The notes below the pieces were generated by a model. It made no database searches. It had not been told where the DNA came from and saw nothing but the letters and a program-made list of their open reading frames with translations. Source: Priestia megaterium (GTDB lineage: Bacteria; Bacillota; Bacilli; Bacillales; Bacillaceae_H). Taken from it: a stretch of DNA of 64,000 nt. The translations under genes were made by a program, and so were the position numbers. Where the stretch lies: NCBI RefSeq assembly GCF_023824195.1, contig NZ_CP085442.1, positions 2,952,001-3,016,000 of the forward strand. The letters are read 5' to 3'. Each line of letters begins with the position of its first letter. Within the stretch, counting starts at the first letter, position 1. Positions 8,762-16,995 of this stretch are shown one piece after another.

Positions 8762-10087
8762 TTAGATTCCTCCTATAAATCGTTTATAGTTAAGCACATT
8801 TTTAGCGTCCACCTTTGCTTTAATTCCTGCTAGTAACGGAAAATGAGAAGGTTTTTCTCCCCACACATTTACTTTTTGACGCATTATAAAAGGCAAATGT
8901 TTAACCACCACGTATCCTCCGTACGTTTTAGCAGTTTCAGTCAATGAAGTGATAACGGAAAGAATGGCTTCTTCTGAGCCTTTTATGTAGACTGAGCAAA
9001 GACCGTGTCCAACGCCTCCATGTGCTTTTATCAGCACTGGACGGGACGTTTTTAACGCCGTACTTTTATTTATCACATCCAGTACATTCATATTTGGTAC
9101 GCCAATTTTTAGCGTGGCTTCCGTTTCTTCTTCGGAAGAACAACGTGCACCATTTGGACTAATGTTACTAAAAAATCCCCAAAATACCTCGGCTTCTTTT
9201 TCGTGGAGTACTTTTAAAACCGTATCAGCCGGCTGAATACTTTTGATGTAATTCTCTTGATAATGAACGGAACTTTCCACGTCTTCAAAGCTGATTACAA
9301 GCGTAAACAGATGCTGCCCTATTACATCTTCAGCTAGAGAAGGATCTAATAATTCCAAAGCAACGGGCTCTATCATGGAATCTAAGACTTTGCTAACAAA
9401 TGCATAAATTTCTTCGATATTGCCTGTTGAAAAAGAAATAAAGACAATGCTTTGATATTTAGGCAGCGGACGCAGCTTTAACGTTATTTCGGATATAACG
9501 CCGAGCGTTCCCATTGAACCAATAAACAGCTTATTCATATCATAGCCAGCCACGTTCTTGACGACTTTTCCCCCTGAACGAACAATGGTTCCATCTGAAT
9601 ATACGACTCTCATGCCGATTACTGCATCTCGAGCTGATCCATAAGACAAGCGCTTTGGACCACTTTCATTCGCTGCAATAATCCCGCCGATTGTAGCGTA
9701 GTCTCCTAGAGCTGGATCAAGTGAAATTTGCTGATTGTACGTTTTTAAATACGTTTGCAGCTCTCCAAACGGCGTACCAGCTTTTACAGTAACCGTCATA
9801 TCTCCTACGGTATGTTCAACAATTCCGCTGTATTCAGTCAGCGAAAGCAAAAGGTCTGCTGTGTCTATAAGCCCGCCAAACCCTTTTTTTGTACCGTTCC
9901 CTTCAATAACGACTTTTTTTCCGTGTTCCATCGCATACTTTAAAACGGCTGCTATTTCTTGTTCTGAAGTTGGCTTAACATGAAGGGATCCGTTATTTCC
10001 AAGGAAGTGATTCATATGCTGTTCTTCAAGTGTGGAAGGATGAGATAAAATGGATTTTAAATGACCTGGAAGCTTCAACGTACTCAA
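8762..10087 (-). CDS. glcE: Glycolate oxidase subunit GlcE (FAD-binding)
   Basis: The 441-aa protein is the second FAD-binding subunit of glycolate oxidase, required for activity in E. coli. The PCMH FAD motif is VVIEGNGTKKGFGG (about 59-72), followed by GDYATIGGIIAANESG and SGGKVVKNVAGYDMNKLF. It is longer than E. coli GlcE (about 350 aa). The TTG start at 10087 follows AGAGGAG with 8-nt spacing. It is first in the glcEFD transcript, which diverges from the permease gene; the promoter region contains a near-perfect cre box. Bacillus subtilis has only GlcD/GlcF-like proteins, so the three-subunit set is notable. Confidence 0.88.
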   Translation of the reverse strand: MSTLKLPGHLKSILSHPSTLEEQHMNHFLGNNGSLHVKPTSEQEIAAVLKYAMEHGKKVVIEGNGTKKGFGGLIDTADLLLSLTEYSGIVEHTVGDMTVTVKAGTPFGELQTYLKTYNQQISLDPALGDYATIGGIIAANESGPKRLSYGSARDAVIGMRVVYSDGTIVRSGGKVVKNVAGYDMNKLFIGSMGTLGVISEITLKLRPLPKYQSIVFISFSTGNIEEIYAFVSKVLDSMIEPVALELLDPSLAEDVIGQHLFTLVISFEDVESSVHYQENYIKSIQPADTVLKVLHEKEAEVFWGFFSNISPNGARCSSEEETEATLKIGVPNMNVLDVINKSTALKTSRPVLIKAHGGVGHGLCSVYIKGSEEAILSVITSLTETAKTYGGYVVVKHLPFIMRQKVNVWGEKPSHFPLLAGIKAKVDAKNVLNYKRFIGGI

Positions 10088-10219
10088 TAAATTGACTCCT
10101 CTCGTTTTGTAATAGCAAACAACGTTTCACTAATAACGTAAAGAAGTGCCATGTATAATACGACTGAAAGTAGTAGATTAATAAGAAGAATAATTAGTAG
10201 AATAGATGCAAAGATATAT

Positions 10220-10233
10220 TTTAAGCGCTTACA
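10220..10233 (-). promoter_or_regulatory. cre box (CcpA) at the glcE promoter
   Basis: Minus strand TGTAAGCGCTTAAA, 13 of 14 to TGWAANCGNTNWCA, with a perfect AAGCGCTT core. It starts 4 nt after the proposed -10 of the glcE promoter, so CcpA would block transcription when preferred carbon is available. Confidence 0.72.
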
Positions 10234-10236
10234 ATC

Positions 10237-10265
10237 ATTTAATCACCTATTCTTGGGATTTTCAA
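10237..10265 (-). promoter_or_regulatory. Putative sigma-A promoter for glcEFD
   Basis: Minus strand: -35 TTGAAA (10265-10260), 17-nt spacer, -10 TTAAAT (10242-10237). The -10 is imperfect. The leader to the glcE start is about 140 nt. Confidence 0.45.
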
Positions 10266-10328
10266 CCAATATTTTCTTCTTATCAACAAAAAAATGTCCG
10301 TTCTTTTGAAAAAAGTTTCTTTTAGTAC

Positions 10329-10358
10329 TTGCCTATCACAAAAGGATTAGAATATAAT
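10329..10358 (+). promoter_or_regulatory. Sigma-A promoter for the permease gene
   Basis: -35 TTGCCT (10329-10334), 18-nt spacer and consensus -10 TATAAT (10353-10358), about 90 nt before the permease start. Confidence 0.7.
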
Positions 10359-10371
10359 GTAAGCGAATTCA
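10358..10371 (+). promoter_or_regulatory. cre box (CcpA) at the permease transcription start
   Basis: TGTAAGCGAATTCA matches the cre consensus at 13 of 14 positions. It overlaps the last base of the -10 box and the start point, a classic CcpA repression position. Confidence 0.68.
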
Positions 10372-10382
10372 TTTTTACATAA

Positions 10383-10395
10383 GTCATCAGATGAC
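10383..10395. promoter_or_regulatory. Palindrome in the permease leader, candidate operator
   Basis: GTCATC-A-GATGAC is a perfect 6-bp inverted repeat about 20 nt after the predicted transcription start. It could be an operator for a GntR- or IclR-type regulator; no regulator can be assigned. Confidence 0.35.
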
Positions 10396-10454
10396 CTTAT
10401 CATCGTAGTTTTGATTGTTTCGTAGTTCACTAATTTGAAAATGAGGTGTTAGTT

Positions 10455-12155
10455 ATGACATGGACACAGCAGTTCACTCCTGTAGGAAACAGCGTCATTT
10501 GGTCTTCATTAATCGCTTTGATTCCTATTCTTTACTTCTTTTGGGCTCTGGCTATTAAACGAATGAAAGGTTATATGGCTGGAGTTACAACTTTACTGGT
10601 CGCACTTGCCGTTGCAATACTTGCTTATAAAATGCCGGCTAGCATGGCTTTTATGTCAGCCAGTCAAGGAGCCGTATACGGTATACTGCCGATTGGATGG
10701 ATTATCATTACGTCTGTTTTTCTTTACAAACTAACCGTAAAAACCGGTCAGTTTGATATTATTCGTACCTCTGTCTTATCTATTACAGAAGATCGCAGAC
10801 TTCAAGCTTTGTTAGTTGCTTTTTCGTTTGGGGCTTTTCTTGAAGGTGCTGCTGGTTTTGGTGCACCTGTTGCTATTTCAGCAGCTCTGCTGGTAGGTTT
10901 AGGATTTAATCCGCTGTATGCCGCTGGCTTATGTTTATTAGCAAACACAGCACCCGTTGCTTTTGGTGCAATCGGTATTCCTATCACGGCTATGGAAGGT
11001 CCTACTGGAGTAGCGGCAATGGAAATCTCTAAAATGGTAGGCCGCCAGCTTCCTTTTATTTCTGTATTTATTCCGCTATATTTGGTTTTTGTAATGGCAG
11101 GATTTAAGAAAACATTAGAAGTACTCCCTGCTATTTTAGTATCCGGCATCTCTTTTGCCCTTACCCAGTTTGTCAGCTCTAACTTTTTAGGACCTGAACT
11201 TCCCGATATTTTATCGGCACTCGTTTCACTTTTTGCGCTCGCTATTTTCTTAAAATTCTGGAAACCGAAAACAACGTTTCGCTTTCAATCTGAAAAAGCA
11301 GCACATGAAGTAGCTTCCGCTTCAGCTGAGCCAAGAGATACTCAAGATCAACCCGCATTCACGGGGGCTCAAATTGCAAAGGCATGGTCACCTTTTTTAA
11401 TTTTAACGATATTTATTTCTATATGGGGAATTCCTCAAATTAAAACCGCTTTGACAGGACATTATGAAGGAGCTAACGCTTTTTTGAGCGCTATCAATTC
11501 CATCGGACATTATTTAACGTTTATGCCAGAAGTACCTTGGTTAAATAATTTAATTTTAAATGGAAATGGAGAACCGATTGCGGCAGTGTATAAGTTAGAA
11601 TTACTAGGCGCTGCCGGCACAGCTATCCTGTTGTCTGCTGTTGTCACAAAATTTATCGTCAACATCTCTTGGAAAGACTGGTTTATTACGTTTAACGAGA
11701 CGTGCAAAGAATTAGCGTTGCCGCTGCTTACCATTATGTCCGTTGTGGCATTTGCTTACGTGACAAATGCGTCTGGAATGAGTACAACCTTAGGACTACT
11801 GCTAGCTAAAACAGGCGCGTTATTTCCGTTTTTTTCTCCTGTACTCGGCTGGCTTGGTGTTTTTATTACAGGATCAGATACATCAGCCAACTTATTGTTC
11901 GGCAACTTGCAAAAAATCACGGCTACGTCTATTGGAATGGAACCGCTTCTTGCGCTTGCAGCAAACTCTTCTGGTGGAGTAACCGGTAAAATGATTTCCC
12001 CGCAATCCATTGCCGTTGCCTGTGCTGCGGTTGGGTTGGCTGGAAAAGAGTCCGATTTGCTTCGTTTTACGGTGAAGCACAGCTTATTTTTACTGCTGAT
12101 TGTCTGCGTATTAACATTTTTACAATCTAATGTATTATCGTGGATGATTCCTTAA
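10455..12155 (+). CDS. Lactate/glycolate permease (LctP family)
   Basis: The 566-aa membrane protein belongs to the L-lactate permease family, which imports lactate or glycolate with protons. The N-terminus (MTWTQQFTPVGNSVIW), KRMKGYMAGVTTLLVALA, YGILPIGWIII and EGAAGFGAPVAISAALL are characteristic, and the C-terminal GGVTGKMISPQSIAVACA is the family signature. About 13 membrane segments are expected. The start is ATG 10455, 6 nt after GAGGTG; an upstream GTG at 10446 would overlap the ribosome binding site. Divergence from glcEFD and shared cre control suggest that glycolate is the main substrate here (GlcA role), but L-lactate cannot be excluded. Confidence 0.92.
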   Translation: MTWTQQFTPVGNSVIWSSLIALIPILYFFWALAIKRMKGYMAGVTTLLVALAVAILAYKMPASMAFMSASQGAVYGILPIGWIIITSVFLYKLTVKTGQFDIIRTSVLSITEDRRLQALLVAFSFGAFLEGAAGFGAPVAISAALLVGLGFNPLYAAGLCLLANTAPVAFGAIGIPITAMEGPTGVAAMEISKMVGRQLPFISVFIPLYLVFVMAGFKKTLEVLPAILVSGISFALTQFVSSNFLGPELPDILSALVSLFALAIFLKFWKPKTTFRFQSEKAAHEVASASAEPRDTQDQPAFTGAQIAKAWSPFLILTIFISIWGIPQIKTALTGHYEGANAFLSAINSIGHYLTFMPEVPWLNNLILNGNGEPIAAVYKLELLGAAGTAILLSAVVTKFIVNISWKDWFITFNETCKELALPLLTIMSVVAFAYVTNASGMSTTLGLLLAKTGALFPFFSPVLGWLGVFITGSDTSANLLFGNLQKITATSIGMEPLLALAANSSGGVTGKMISPQSIAVACAAVGLAGKESDLLRFTVKHSLFLLLIVCVLTFLQSNVLSWMIP

Positions 12156-12157
12156 TC

Positions 12158-12209
12158 AAAAAAAGCTTCCGTATCTAGAGGTACCCCTCTAAACGGAAGC
12201 TTTTTTTCT
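12158..12209. terminator. Intrinsic terminator after the permease gene
   Basis: Stem AAGCTTCCGT pairs with ACGGAAGCTT across an AT-rich inner hairpin, followed by seven T residues (plus) and preceded by seven A residues, so it can serve both convergent genes. Confidence 0.85.
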
Positions 12210-12214
12210 TTTAT

Positions 12215-12487
12215 TTAAGATCGATTAATAGCATATACAACAAATAGAACTATATCTAGCAAAATCATTACAACACCGAAAAGCAGCCAGATGTTTCCTT
12301 GAGTCTTTTTCTCTCCTTCTTGCATTTCAAATGCTCGAATAGCAAATACAATTCCAAGTGTAAACACAAGAAAAAACAGCTGGCGATAATCAAAAAACGA
12401 CAGTACGACAAAAATTAAAGTGAAAAACACCATAATCATTTCTAAAATCCGATAAGGCTGCTTTTGACACGCTAATAACAGTTTCAT
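12215..12487 (-). CDS. Small membrane protein, unknown function
   Basis: The 90-aa product starting MKLLLACQKQPYRILEM has about three hydrophobic segments (FFTLIFVVLSFF; LFFLVFTLGIVFAIRAF; WLLFGVVMILLDIVLFVVY). I chose ATG 12487, since TAGGTC lies 5-10 nt upstream; ATG 12505 is possible with only GGG upstream. It converges on the permease gene. No family is recognised and no partner is evident. Confidence 0.65.
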   Translation of the reverse strand: MKLLLACQKQPYRILEMIMVFFTLIFVVLSFFDYRQLFFLVFTLGIVFAIRAFEMQEGEKKTQGNIWLLFGVVMILLDIVLFVVYAINRS

Positions 12488-12582
12488 TTCTTGACCTACT
12501 TTCATCCCGTTTTTAATAGCGTTATTTTACTACTAATTTTAAATGAGATGTTAGTGTTTCGAGCACTGTTCACTGTTTTGTA

Positions 12583-12616
12583 ACAAAAAAGCGTACGTTA
12601 GTTAAACGCACGCTTC
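12583..12616 (-). terminator. Terminator of the VC0807-type gene
   Basis: Stem GCGTGCGTT/AACGTACGC (12591-12613, one mismatch) followed on the minus strand by six T residues (12590-12585). Confidence 0.7.
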
Positions 12617-12620
12617 TTTT

Positions 12621-13268
12621 TTATTCATTTACATTTGGATTCATCGGATTATCAATCCCTGTTTTATCTTGAATTTTTTTATAAATAAAATACGTGTAGA
12701 TGGCAATTAAAATGGAGAATGCCCACGTAACAGCCTGACGGAATACAATCATGTTCCCGTACCCTTCTACTCCGTACTTTTGAATCAATACGTATTTTAC
12801 AATTGCTAAAAATACATAGCGGCCTGCAAACAGTACTGTAAGCCAGTTCATCATTTTGAATAAATCAGGCTGGTGGAAGAGCTTAAGAGAATCTTCTCGC
12901 TTATAGCCCATTAAGTAAGCCGTATCTACAAAAAAGTACAAACCAATTGGCTTTTTTATCACAATGGTAAAAAGGACAACTACAGCCAGTCCAATCATAA
13001 AGTATACTTGATTGTTTAACATCGTCGCTGCGTTTCCTGAAATTAAATCAATAATGGTACGTGCCAGCAGCGTAATGACAATAAACAATCCTGTTACGTT
13101 AAACTGGCGATCTTTAATAAATGTATAAATGGTATACACAAACGCTGGTGCTGTTGAAAGCAAAATGGCATAGTAATCACCAATAATGTCTTTTCCTTGG
13201 TTCCATATTAGGTAAGGAATAGCGATATAAAAAAGTAAATCAAACCATACTCGTTTTGTATTGTTCAT
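12621..13268 (-). CDS. VC0807-type integral membrane protein
   Basis: The 215-aa protein has about six membrane segments (for example FYIAIPYLIW, GLFIVITLLARTIIDLIS, VYFMIGLAVVVLFTIVI, AVTWAFSILIAIYTYFIY). The pattern PIGLYFF-TAYLMGY-REDSLKLFHQPDLF and the overall layout resemble proteins annotated as the VC0807 family, whose function is unknown. The ATG start follows AAAGGAG with 7-nt spacing. It is apparently monocistronic with its own terminator. Confidence 0.72.
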   Translation of the reverse strand: MNNTKRVWFDLLFYIAIPYLIWNQGKDIIGDYYAILLSTAPAFVYTIYTFIKDRQFNVTGLFIVITLLARTIIDLISGNAATMLNNQVYFMIGLAVVVLFTIVIKKPIGLYFFVDTAYLMGYKREDSLKLFHQPDLFKMMNWLTVLFAGRYVFLAIVKYVLIQKYGVEGYGNMIVFRQAVTWAFSILIAIYTYFIYKKIQDKTGIDNPMNPNVNE

Positions 13269-13370
13269 ATATAACTCCTTTAAAAACGTTGTTCCTGCTA
13301 TTATATGGGATACTACGCAAGAAAAAAAGGCTTTTACCTGGAATGTTATGAAATTTTAATCATTTGATGT

Positions 13371-13667
13371 TTAGATCCAGAGCGACAGGGAAAACGATTT
13401 CTAGAAAGACTTCAAGAATTATAAACATCCAAACACTTGAGCAGCAACACATGTGCCACAAGTGAAAAATGCTGAAAGGATTGATTCATTATCGCACTTC
13501 ACCTAACGTACACGTCAGAAATGGAAAAGGCCATGCAGCTTTCTCACGGCGTGGGGTATGCTGAATATAGCCGTAAACTAGACAAACGTCTACAGGTGGA
13601 AAAAGAACGAGAAAAAGATTATCAGGCTAGCAAAGATATACTGCGTGATATTAACCAGCATCGATAA
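13371..13667 (+). pseudogene. Decayed coding remnant, reading frame broken
   Basis: The 507-bp gap between the VC0807-type gene and amj holds coding-like fragments in different frames. 13371-13424 reads LDPERQGKRFLERLQEL then stop. 13521-13667 reads a 48-residue charged helical tail (MEKAMQLSHGVGYAEYSRKL ... ILRDINQHR) with no ribosome binding site and an in-frame stop at 13482. These look like the remains of one gene with frameshifts, perhaps a plasmid- or phage-type DNA-binding protein with a coiled C-terminus. The family is not established. A strong terminator follows directly, as it would after a former gene. Confidence 0.4.
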
Positions 13668-13709
13668 TAAAAAGCCGCTTGCTACTCTTGGTAGCAAGCG
13701 GCTTTTTAT
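13668..13709. terminator. Strong intrinsic terminator
   Basis: Perfect 13-bp stem AGCCGCTTGCTAC (13673-13685) with 13691-13703 and a 5-nt loop, followed by TTTTATTT. It ends the decayed remnant and insulates amj. Confidence 0.85.
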
Positions 13710-13775
13710 TTACAAATGAACCAAATTTATACATAATAAGGAAGTGCGTGTATCAAAGAAAGGAACTTGCTTATT

Positions 13776-14579
13776 ATGATGGAAAAATTACTTATTATTT
13801 GTGTGTTTGTAGGAATTATTCACATGATTGAAACACTAGCCTACTCTGTGAGACTTGCGGGCTTGAAAACTCGGAAGCTAGTCGTGGCCCTATCTCTTTT
13901 TAATATTATTGTCATTGTTTCAAGAACAGCTAACATGGTGCAAGCTCCGCTGACCGGCAAATTAGGAGATGCGGTCCAGTCTAAAGAAGATTTACCCGTT
14001 CTACTTCATCAGCTTCAAACTATCTTGCTCGCGGCTTCTATTGGGACAATCGCAGGAGCTCTTTTAATTCCTAGCTTTGTATCAATCTTCTCCCGAATGA
14101 TTTCACACTTAGAAGTAGCGGGATCTGTACCAAAAATGATGAAAAACATTGCTTCCATACATACGCTGGAAAAAGCAAAAAAACACGTGAAGCGTCCTAG
14201 GTGGATTATGCTGTCTCAGCTGCGAATAGGAGGAGTGCCCAAGCGGTTGCTTCTTTTGAATTTAATGGCTACGACCATTTATACAGTAGGTGTTCTTTCC
14301 ACTCTTTATGCTTCTACGCTCGAGCCTACTCTTTCTAAATCAATTCTGATGTCTTCTGGTCTTATTAACGGACTAGCGATGATTACCCTTGCTGTATTTG
14401 TAGATCCGCAAGTAGCCATTTTAACTGAAAAGGTAATGAAAGGTGAATCCACTAAGCAATCTATGAACAAAATGGTTGGTACACTCGTCATCTCTCGTTT
14501 GTGCGGGACAGTATGTGCCCAGATTCTCTTAGTCCCCGCTGCTCTTTATATTGCATGGATTTGCAAATTAATCCCTTAG
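13776..14579 (+). CDS. amj: Lipid II flippase Amj
   Basis: The 267-aa polytopic protein matches Bacillus Amj (YdaH), the alternate lipid II flippase that moves the peptidoglycan precursor across the membrane alongside MurJ. Supporting motifs are HMIETLAYSVRLAGLKTRKL near the N-terminus, SLFNIIVIVSRTANMVQAPL, and a long PRWIMLSQLRIGGVPKRLL cytoplasmic loop. The start is ATG 13776, 11 nt after AAAGGA; an earlier TTG at 13767 is too close to that site. In B. subtilis amj is sigma-M controlled; I saw no convincing sigma-M promoter here. Monocistronic between two terminators. Confidence 0.9.
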   Translation: MMEKLLIICVFVGIIHMIETLAYSVRLAGLKTRKLVVALSLFNIIVIVSRTANMVQAPLTGKLGDAVQSKEDLPVLLHQLQTILLAASIGTIAGALLIPSFVSIFSRMISHLEVAGSVPKMMKNIASIHTLEKAKKHVKRPRWIMLSQLRIGGVPKRLLLLNLMATTIYTVGVLSTLYASTLEPTLSKSILMSSGLINGLAMITLAVFVDPQVAILTEKVMKGESTKQSMNKMVGTLVISRLCGTVCAQILLVPAALYIAWICKLIP

Positions 14580-14580
14580 A

Positions 14581-14608
14581 AAAAAGACTTCGTTAAAGAA
14601 GTCTTTTT
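14581..14608. terminator. Bidirectional terminator between amj and yxlG
   Basis: Stem AAAAAGACTTC pairs with GAAGTCTTTTT; the T run abuts the stop codon of the convergent yxlG. Confidence 0.85.
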
Positions 14609-15383
14609 ATACATATTCCACTTTTTTGTATCTATGAACAGCAGCGATTAAAAGAAAAAAACTGCTCATTAACGTAACAACTACGGTATAGGTGACACTT
14701 TGTGACCAGTGCAATTGTTCAAGCAGACGAGCGGCGTATTGTGACAGCGCTGCAGGACTCCACTTTAATTGATTCGTAAACAAAGTACTCAAAAATGAAA
14801 GTAACGCAATAATCAAAATGCTTACTCCAGCAATCCCTCCGCTTTGTAAAAGAAATGTTCCTGCTGCCACTAAAACGGACAAGATAAAAATCAGCCACAG
14901 GCTGTATAAAAGAAAGCTAACTAGCATATGAGTCCAATCCACATGTGAAAATAAAAGATTTGTATAATACCACGCTGCTACATAGCTTATAAACATTGAG
15001 CCAATAACCAGTACGATTTGCGCGGCCCATTTACTCATAATGTATTGAATGACGCTCACCGGTCTCATCATAACAAGTACAGCAGCATGATTTTGTCGTT
15101 CATTTGAAATCATATTCATGCTTGCTAGTACAATCAGTAAGGTTCCTATTGTGCTATATTGTGAAAGGACACCTTGCATTACTTCTTGACCGGTGGGCGT
15201 AGGAAGTTGAATAATTGCTCCTTTCGGTAAATTCCCTGCCATGTCAATGATTTGTGGCATATAATAATTCGTTAAAGGCTGTGTGATGCCTAGTAAAATT
15301 AGAGAGATTGGCAGCCAAATTCCTTTGCCGTTCGCAAATAATTCATGCAGTTCCTTCTTAAATAAGACTCCAAATGTGTTCAT
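14607..15383 (-). CDS. yxlG: ABC transporter permease YxlG
   Basis: The 258-aa ABC-2/NosY-type permease has six hydrophobic segments (WLPISLILLGITQPL; LIVLASMNMIS; IVLVIGSMFISYVAAWYY; FLLYSLWLIFILSVLVAAG; and so on). It overlaps yxlF by 4 nt (ATGA), so the ATPase and permease are translationally coupled. This is the last gene of the sigY operon, as in B. subtilis. Together YxlF-YxlG form an ABC exporter; in B. subtilis YxlG is involved in controlling sigma-Y expression. The substrate is unknown. Confidence 0.9.
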   Translation of the reverse strand: MNTFGVLFKKELHELFANGKGIWLPISLILLGITQPLTNYYMPQIIDMAGNLPKGAIIQLPTPTGQEVMQGVLSQYSTIGTLLIVLASMNMISNERQNHAAVLVMMRPVSVIQYIMSKWAAQIVLVIGSMFISYVAAWYYTNLLFSHVDWTHMLVSFLLYSLWLIFILSVLVAAGTFLLQSGGIAGVSILIIALLSFLSTLFTNQLKWSPAALSQYAARLLEQLHWSQSVTYTVVVTLMSSFFLLIAAVHRYKKVEYV

Positions 15384-16270
15384 TTGTTCATCACCTCTAG
15401 ATACACATCTTCGAGAGAATGCTTTTTTCGTTCAAATAAAACAAGGTTTGCTTGTTGATCAACAAGCAGTTGAAGCAGTTGCTGCTGCTGAGATGTATCT
15501 TTTACACCTACAGTGGCTTTATAAGGAGAATGAAACAGCACCTGTTCACTTGGCAGACTGCTAAGAGATGGAGGGAGCCTTTCTTCTGTTTCAATCGTAA
15601 AAGCAGGAGACGTAAACTCTTGGCGCAGCGAACTCTTTGTTCCATTCCATTTCATACGTCCGTTTTTAATCATGATAATGTTATCGCATATTTGTTCTGC
15701 ATCATGCAAAATGTGAGTTGAAAAAAGGATGGTCGTATCTTTTTTTAATGTTTCGATAATCATTAGGACATCTTTTCTGCCTTCAGGATCCAAAGCCGAA
15801 ACCGGTTCATCTAGAATTAGCAGTTCAGGTTTATGTAACAAGGCTTGCGCCAAGCCCAAACGTTGTTTCATTCCTCCAGAAAAGCCAGCAATTTTCTGCT
15901 TTTCCTTTCCTTTTAAACCTACAGTTTCAAGTACTTCATCTATTCGTTGAGAAAGCACATTTTTTGAAATGTTAGATAAAAGACCTAAAAAAGTTAAATA
16001 CTGCTGAGGCGTCATCCAATTAAAAAACGTAGGATGCTGTGGCAGAAAGCCAATAAATGATCGTACGTCTTGATGTTGTTTATCTTCAAAAGAAATTTTT
16101 CCTTTATTAGGTGCAGTAAGACCTGCGATCATATGCAGAGTAGTCGTCTTACCTGCACCATTAGGGCCTAACAATGCTGCACATTTTCCTTTATCGAGAT
16201 TAAATGAAAGGTTATTCACAACGGTTATATTACGATACGTTTTTGTCAGTCTTTCTACTTGCATAAACAT
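15380..16270 (-). CDS. yxlF: ABC transporter ATP-binding protein YxlF
   Basis: The 296-aa ATPase has Walker A GPNGAGKTT, signature SGGMKQRLG, Walker B LLILDEP and a switch histidine in LFSTHILHD. The C-terminal about 80 residues are a drug-exporter-type extension. The ATG at 16270 follows AGGTGG with 7-nt spacing. It lies between yxlE and yxlG in the sigY operon and would energise the YxlG permease. Confidence 0.92.
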   Translation of the reverse strand: MFMQVERLTKTYRNITVVNNLSFNLDKGKCAALLGPNGAGKTTTLHMIAGLTAPNKGKISFEDKQHQDVRSFIGFLPQHPTFFNWMTPQQYLTFLGLLSNISKNVLSQRIDEVLETVGLKGKEKQKIAGFSGGMKQRLGLAQALLHKPELLILDEPVSALDPEGRKDVLMIIETLKKDTTILFSTHILHDAEQICDNIIMIKNGRMKWNGTKSSLRQEFTSPAFTIETEERLPPSLSSLPSEQVLFHSPYKATVGVKDTSQQQQLLQLLVDQQANLVLFERKKHSLEDVYLEVMNK

Positions 16271-16282
16271 CTTCGTTCCACC

Positions 16283-16474
16283 TCACTGTTTTTTACGTCC
16301 TAAAACAAAATATAAAACGGGGCCAACTGTACTTACACATAAAATGATGAGTCCCCATAACCATTTTGGTCCGTTTGTCTCTTCTTGCTTTATGCAGCTT
16401 ATCAATGCTGGAATCATTAAAAGCAATTGTAATAATAGAATTGGAGCAATTAACAACCAGTTAATGTCCTTCAT
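16283..16474 (-). CDS. yxlE: YxlE, small membrane protein (negative regulator of sigma-Y)
   Basis: The 63-aa protein has two membrane segments (LLIAPILLLQLLLMIPALIS; LWGLIILCVSTVGPVLYFVL) and the PLDc_N-type ending GPVLYFVLGRKK. Size, order and fold match B. subtilis YxlE, one of the sigY operon products that restrain sigma-Y. Adjacent to yxlD with no gap. Confidence 0.87.
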   Translation of the reverse strand: MKDINWLLIAPILLLQLLLMIPALISCIKQEETNGPKWLWGLIILCVSTVGPVLYFVLGRKKQ

Positions 16475-16675
16475 TTACATCCCCCTTTTTCTTCGTGCTG
16501 GAAGCCAAATAATAAAAAACCAATAAAACAGCGTTGGCATTGGAATTTGAATCAGTCCCCATATTCCCCAAAACCATGGATGAGCGCCACGTTTTTTTGC
16601 ATTGATAAAAAGTAGAAAGCTTTGAAGAAGGAGAAATGGTGAAATAAATAGCACAAGAATCCATTTTTCATTCAT
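16475..16675 (-). CDS. yxlD: YxlD, small membrane protein (negative regulator of sigma-Y)
   Basis: The 66-aa protein has two hydrophobic segments (WILVLFISPFLLLQSFLLFI and IPMPTLFYWFFIIWL) with a cytoplasmic RR-K-RG tail. Position and size match B. subtilis YxlD, which with YxlE forms the main negative control on sigma-Y. The ATG shares its first base with the TAA stop of yxlC. Confidence 0.87.
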   Translation of the reverse strand: MNEKWILVLFISPFLLLQSFLLFINAKKRGAHPWFWGIWGLIQIPMPTLFYWFFIIWLPARRKRGM

Positions 16676-16995
16676 TATAAAAACATCTCCTTTTTTCGTT
16701 TATAGTGAAAAACGATAAAGGAAATAGGAGCAACAATGATCCCAATTACTTCAATGGCGATAAATAAGGTAGGTATTTGTAAAATAGCAGTTGCCATTAC
16801 CGTTAAAATAACAATTGCTGTTAATGTAAATAAGCATAACTCTTTCCGGAAAGCTTTTTTCTGCTTTTGTTTTTGAATGAGAAGTTGTTCTTGAATTACA
16901 TGAAGAGAAATACGTTCATGACTTGCTAAACTCTCTAGCTGCTCCCAATCTTTTTTTAAAGAATGTAAGGACTGATTGTCATTTTCTTCTCTCAT
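16675..16995 (-). CDS. yxlC: YxlC, anti-sigma-Y factor
   Basis: The 106-aa protein has an N-terminal soluble region (about 1-55, HSLKKDWEQLESLASHERI) and two membrane segments near the C-terminus. The start is ATG 16995 (MREENDN), 8 nt after AAAGGAG, giving the same length as B. subtilis YxlC; the upstream ATG at 17004 has no ribosome binding site. It overlaps the end of sigY by 4 nt. In B. subtilis YxlC acts as an anti-sigma factor for sigma-Y. Confidence 0.88.
   Translation of the reverse strand: MREENDNQSLHSLKKDWEQLESLASHERISLHVIQEQLLIQKQKQKKAFRKELCLFTLTAIVILTVMATAILQIPTLFIAIEVIGIIVAPISFIVFHYKRKKEMFL

Larger units (their letters stand above)
10088..10454. promoter_or_regulatory. Divergent regulatory region, glcE and permease
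   Basis: This 367-bp gap holds promoters in both directions, two cre boxes and a palindrome, each listed separately. A minus-strand open frame across 10084-10240 encodes a hydrophobic peptide that overlaps the glcE TTG by four bases, but it has no credible start codon and is not called as a gene. Confidence 0.7.

Noticed and set aside
10084..10240. Hydrophobic open frame upstream of glcE, overlapping its TTG by four bases (ends FAITKREESIY).
   Set aside because: No ATG, GTG or TTG start with a ribosome binding site in frame; the pyrimidine-rich sequence gives hydrophobic translations by chance.
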